The notes under the pieces are model-generated. The model worked only from the letters and a program-made list of their open reading frames with translations. It did no database searches and was not told the origin of the DNA. 64,000 nucleotides of DNA from positions 26,354,386 through 26,418,385 of the forward strand of contig OX344752.2 in NCBI GenBank assembly GCA_947034885.2, read 5' to 3'. Source of the DNA: Thuidium tamariscinum (lineage: Eukaryota > Streptophyta > Bryopsida > Hypnales > Thuidiaceae). Below are positions 60,706 through 64,000 of this stretch, one piece after another; position 1 is the first letter of the stretch, and each line of letters opens with the position of its first letter. The translations under genes and the position numbers were made by a program.

Positions 60706-61370
60706 TCGTAGTGAGAAAAATTTCAATACTACCAACTTTCAAAGCGTCCCGAGAGCTCAAAAATTGGTATATTATCATGAAAGTTTTAACAAAGCATAAT
60801 CTTTTAGTTAAGTATATGTATGCCAAATTTCAAGGTCAAAAGATTCACCAAAAAAAAGTTATTCAAAATCTACCAACATGGGTAGTGGTGAGAAACATTT
60901 CACTACTTTCAACTTTGACACCTTCCTAAGGATTGAGTTTTTTTTCTTTTGCCATGAAATTTTTGTCATGAAACAATCTCTATGTTTTTAATATGTACAA
61001 AAAATTTCAAGGTAAAATTTTCTTTTTTAAGAAGATATTTGAAATCTCCCAACAAGTGTAGTTTTGAGAAAATTTTCACAATTGCCAACTTTGATACCCT
61101 CCCAAGGGCTGAAAAATTGGTTTCTTACCATGAATTTTTTTGTGAAGTCATCTCTATGTTGATAATATGTGCTCCAAATTTCAAATTCAAATGAATTACT
61201 AAAAGAAAGATATACAAAATCTCCCAACATGTGTAGTTGTGAGGAGGAGTTTTTGAGCCCTTAGTATAGTGTTATTTTGTGGAGCAAAGTTTGACATGAA
61301 TGTAAGAACTCAACCTCACAACTACACATGTTGAGAGATTTTGAATATCTTTTTTTGGGTAAGTGAAGGT
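60706..61370 (+). repeat. Three tandem units of about 175 bases plus an inverted piece
   Basis: GTAGTGAGAAAAATTTC (60706), GTAGTGGTGAGAAACATTTC (about 60881), GTAGTTTTGAGAAAATTTTC (about 61058) and GTAGTTGTGAGGAGG (about 61231) mark successive unit starts. After the last unit, CCTCACAACTACACATGTTG with AATATCTTTTTTTGGG (about 61310-61360) is the reverse complement of a unit boundary, so the array folds back on its end. Short frames of 67-72 codons here are just the repeat translated. Confidence 0.8.
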
Positions 61371-62463
61371 AACAACCAAAGAGAAATTTGTAAGAAAATC
61401 TCTAGGTAGGAGAACTAGAAAAGTGCAAAATCTCAAGAAAATAGATACTTTAAGGTTTTAATTAATAAAAAATAGGAAAAAAGTTTAAATAAATAAAATA
61501 AAAATTGTCCATTTGCAAGAACTTTATCAACATAGTCATTCACCAAAAGAAACACGAAGATGATTTTTTACATGTTTCAGAATGCATGCAAAAAGAGGCT
61601 CACTTTGTGGACTTCTACACAATATAAATAGTTATTTTGGAAAATCCTTTGAGCACTAGCTAAAAATATACTACAAGACTATCTAAGCCAAATTTTAGCT
61701 CCAAATTTGTTTCTTTTGAATACTATTTTGTTAAAAAATAAATAAAATGACAAGTGTGACACAATATTGGGGGTTATTATTGAAAAATAAAACATTTTTG
61801 TAAAATTCCAAAAATTAGACAATGTGTAAAATAATCATAGGTACCTTGTTTGTGAATTTTGAATCATTTGAAGCCAAGATGCAAAAGTTATGGTAAAAAT
61901 ATTGATCAACATCTAATGTGTGATAAAAAATAGGACAACTTTTTCTTGCAATGACCCACATATAGATTTCAAAAACCTATAACAAGTTTAGATTTCAAAC
62001 TATGTGTTTTGAAACTGTAAAAAGTGTCAAAATAATGGGATTTCACCATTTCAATGTTATTTGCCATCTATTTGATGTAATTCTCTCAATAAGCTCTAAA
62101 ACATACTTAGCATTCAGCCACGATTTTTTTTTTCTTTCTCAATTTACATTGATTTCACTCATCGACTCCAAGAGGGGATTATAAAACTCAAGAGGTTAAG
62201 GTTTTGCAATTTGCACCAAGTTAGAGATAAATCTTCACCAAAGGCCAACATTAGAAGGACAAAGGGATGAAATGACAATTTGGAATTATTGAAATATCAC
62301 CTCCTCTATATCATTCTTGATGTCAAATGTAGCACAAGACATGGCAATTGAAATGGATGTTTTTGTTTTTGTTTTTTGTTTTAAATCATTTCAAATTATT
62401 TTGGCTTAAATAAGATTATCAACTCATAATCTTCACAAGTATAAGTTGATGCAAACTATCCAA
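61371..62463. other. No gene; AT-rich
   Basis: Nothing recognised. Confidence 0.4.
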
Positions 62464-62656
62464 ACATAACATTCATTAGCATATTGTGGCAATGCCTTCC
62501 TTCTACAATGAAGGGTGTGACATATTCCACACCCTAGCAACCTCTCCATCTTCCACTTGTCCACTTCCTTCAGTAGTTACTGATCAAACATTGTTGGAGT
62601 GTTGAATATTCCACACCCTTCACAGGCAGTGCCAACCAATGCTATTGAATGTTATG
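62464..62656. repeat. Family L foldback MITE, copy 2
   Basis: CATAACATTCATTAGCA and TGCTATTGAATGTTATG are the ends. GTGTGACATATTCCACACCC and GTTGAATATTCCACACCC occupy the two arms. It is collinear with 54813-54966 but longer in the middle. Confidence 0.75.
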
Positions 62657-62766
62657 GAGGGTGCACTCATTTCACTCCTTATTTCTCCCAGGAAGATGAT
62701 GATATTTCCCACTTTGTGTGAACCACCGCTTAATTGGGCCCTTGAAGAGCCAGAATGGTTATCCAC

Positions 62767-62993
62767 TTAAGGGAGAGGCACCCAATGGCGTGCATGTACC
62801 CAATGCCGTCCGTTTCTAGAGCACACAATCATTTCAGGCTATAAATGTAGGTAGACAATACATGGCTTATTTCTTTTGACCTAAAACAATAAGCAGTCTA
62901 CAGTCCCGCTACATTTCTGTTCTGGGATGAATGACCTGACTTAGAAACGGATGGCATTGGGTACAGGGACGGCATTGGGTGCCTCTCCTTTAA
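62767..62993. repeat. Family E MITE with long (about 52-base) inverted ends
   Basis: TTAAGGGAGAGGCACCCAATG at the left and CATTGGGTGCCTCTCCTTTAA at the right continue as inverted repeats through CCCAATGC and CCGTTTCTA, to about 52 bases with four or five mismatches. CACCCAATG also repeats directly within each arm. Target duplication is unclear (TTAA or TWA flanks). Confidence 0.8.
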
Positions 62994-63238
62994 ACTTAAT
63001 ATCTTCCCAGGCTAATGATGAAGCCTGTTTGAAGGTGGAGCTTTTACTGGTAATTAATGCCCGAGGGCAGGTACTTATCCCCCCATGCTAATCACATGGG
63101 CTACTGTATGTTCCCTACTCCTCTTTCCTCCACAAAGGTTGTAATTTAATAACATCCACGCTTCTAATGTGGATGCCCAGACGCCCAGTATAAGTGAGCC
63201 TCCTGGGAATGTCCACGTCAGGGTCCAAGTTGCTCTTA

Positions 63239-63754
63239 GGTGGGTACACCCAAAAGCGCCACTTATTATTACTGTGCCTAGGTCCTGTTATCATGCTGTT
63301 CAGAATTTTATACAGTCTTGTTGGCAAGTGAAAGCATGTTCCAACGCACCAAAGAACAAAGGATTTGGATACCATGTATGCCATATTTAACTATTTTTGG
63401 ACTTTGCAAAGTCCAAAATTGGTAAAGGGACATCTAAGACAATTGTAGACTTTGACTTCTATAGAGTTTATGAATCTAAAAATGATATAGATTTTGGACT
63501 AAGTGGTTTGAAAAATGCACAACAGGTTTAGATTTTAGATATCTATGACATAGGGAGATCTCCTAATGGACAAAGTCCAAAATTCCCTTAAAAATCCAAA
63601 AGTAGTTAAATATGGCATGTATGCAAAAGTTATTAATGGACAAAGTCTGTTTCTGAAAGTGCCATCTACAATCTAGGTACATGATTGATTTTAGAAATGT
63701 ATGCACACTATAGATGGCGCTTTAAGGTTAGGTGCCATTTTGGGTGTATCTACC
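63239..63754 (+). repeat. Family A MITE, copy 4, TTA duplication, interrupted
   Basis: TTA at 63236-63238 and 63755-63757 flank GGTGGGTACACCC and GGGTGTATCTACC. The interior is close to copy 1 but split at GGATACCATGTATG by the 235-base hAT-like insertion. Confidence 0.85.
63381..63615. mobile_element. hAT-like MITE nested in family A, perfect 8-base duplication
   Basis: CATGTATG at 63373-63380 and 63616-63623 flanks the inverted ends CCATATTTAACTATTTTTG and, reversed on the right, CCATATTTAACTACTTTTG (20 of 21 positions). Removing the insert and one duplication restores the family A sequence seen at 2916-2938. The interior has several GGACTTTG/CAAAGTCC inverted words. Confidence 0.9.
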
Positions 63755-63894
63755 TTAAAAACAACCATTTAAGATCTGATTGCCTTTCCAAGGAAGCTAA
63801 ATTTTTTGAATCACTTTTCAGTAAATTTTCATAAGAATCATCATATGAAAACAGGCTGTTTGTTTGGATGTTTGGATGTTTGTTTTTTTGTTTG

Positions 63895-63983
63895 TTACGT
63901 TGAGATCTCCCGGACCGTGAGTCCCCCGGGTGCGTGTTTGGTCCCATCGGAAAGCCCTTGGCGAGGAGGGGTGCACGGGCTTT
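63895..63983 (-). repeat. Dispersed GC-rich repeat, copy 2
   Basis: This is the reverse of 28257-28344: ACGTTGAGATCTCCCGG, then GGTCCCATCGGAAAGCCC and GGGGTGCACGGGCTT. It is preceded by a GTTTG-rich simple repeat, as copy 1 is followed by one. The element may continue past the window edge. Confidence 0.65.
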
Positions 63984-64000
63984 GATTCATGGTGTTCCAA

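Overview
This looks like a nuclear segment of a land-plant genome. It is about 64 kb, strongly AT-rich and dominated by repeats. Only two genes can be reconstructed with confidence, both on the + strand in a GC-richer island at about 39.7-51.5 kb. Both are interrupted by GT-AG introns of roughly 100-960 bases. The protein families (a CCHC-knuckle SHAQKYF MYB and a mitochondrial CDP-alcohol phosphatidyltransferase) are plant-type. Short introns beside a very AT-rich repeat sea make me favour a seed-free plant such as a moss, but the sequence alone does not settle the lineage.

Gene 1 (41587-43817, three exons, 357 aa) is a single-repeat MYB-related transcription factor of the KUA1/MYBS3 type. 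It has a zinc knuckle, an RLFGV motif, a SHAQKYF MYB repeat and two LxLxL (EAR-type) motifs, so it is probably a repressor. Gene 2 (48004-51305, eight exons, 351 aa) is a mitochondrial cardiolipin synthase with the complete CDP-alcohol phosphatidyltransferase signature. Its upstream region carries two G-boxes and a telo-box. Nothing suggests that the two genes work together; they are neighbours separated by about 4.2 kb that holds an inserted 850-base element.

The rest is a layered graveyard of short non-autonomous transposons. Recognisable classes are: Tourist/PIF-Harbinger-like elements with TWA flanks (families A, C and a nested copy at 25450); a Stowaway-like element with TA flanks (25390); hAT-like elements with 8-base target duplications (19819, 32834, 54010, 63381); several inverted-repeat families with TAAGG...CCTTA ends (B, D, E); and a 1.8-kb long-inverted-repeat element (35835). 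A degenerate Ty3/gypsy reverse transcriptase lies at about 12.4-12.96 kb.

The most unusual component is a set of elements bounded by TTAA and starting CCCTAAA or CCCTAG (families H, I, J, N and the hairpin Q). Three H copies have matching lengths of 927-930 bases. An H pair and an I copy are each inserted at a TTAA inside another member of the set, and a second J copy gives a near-empty site. TTAA duplication with CCC...GGG ends is the signature of piggyBac-type transposition, which is rarely discussed for land plants. No transposase is encoded here, so the autonomous partner would have to be elsewhere.

Long stretches between the listed repeats (10.8-12.3, 13-17.6, 20.1-22.3, 28.5-29.8, 51.3-53, 59.6-60.7 and 61.4-62.4 kb) are AT-rich with no gene I can support.
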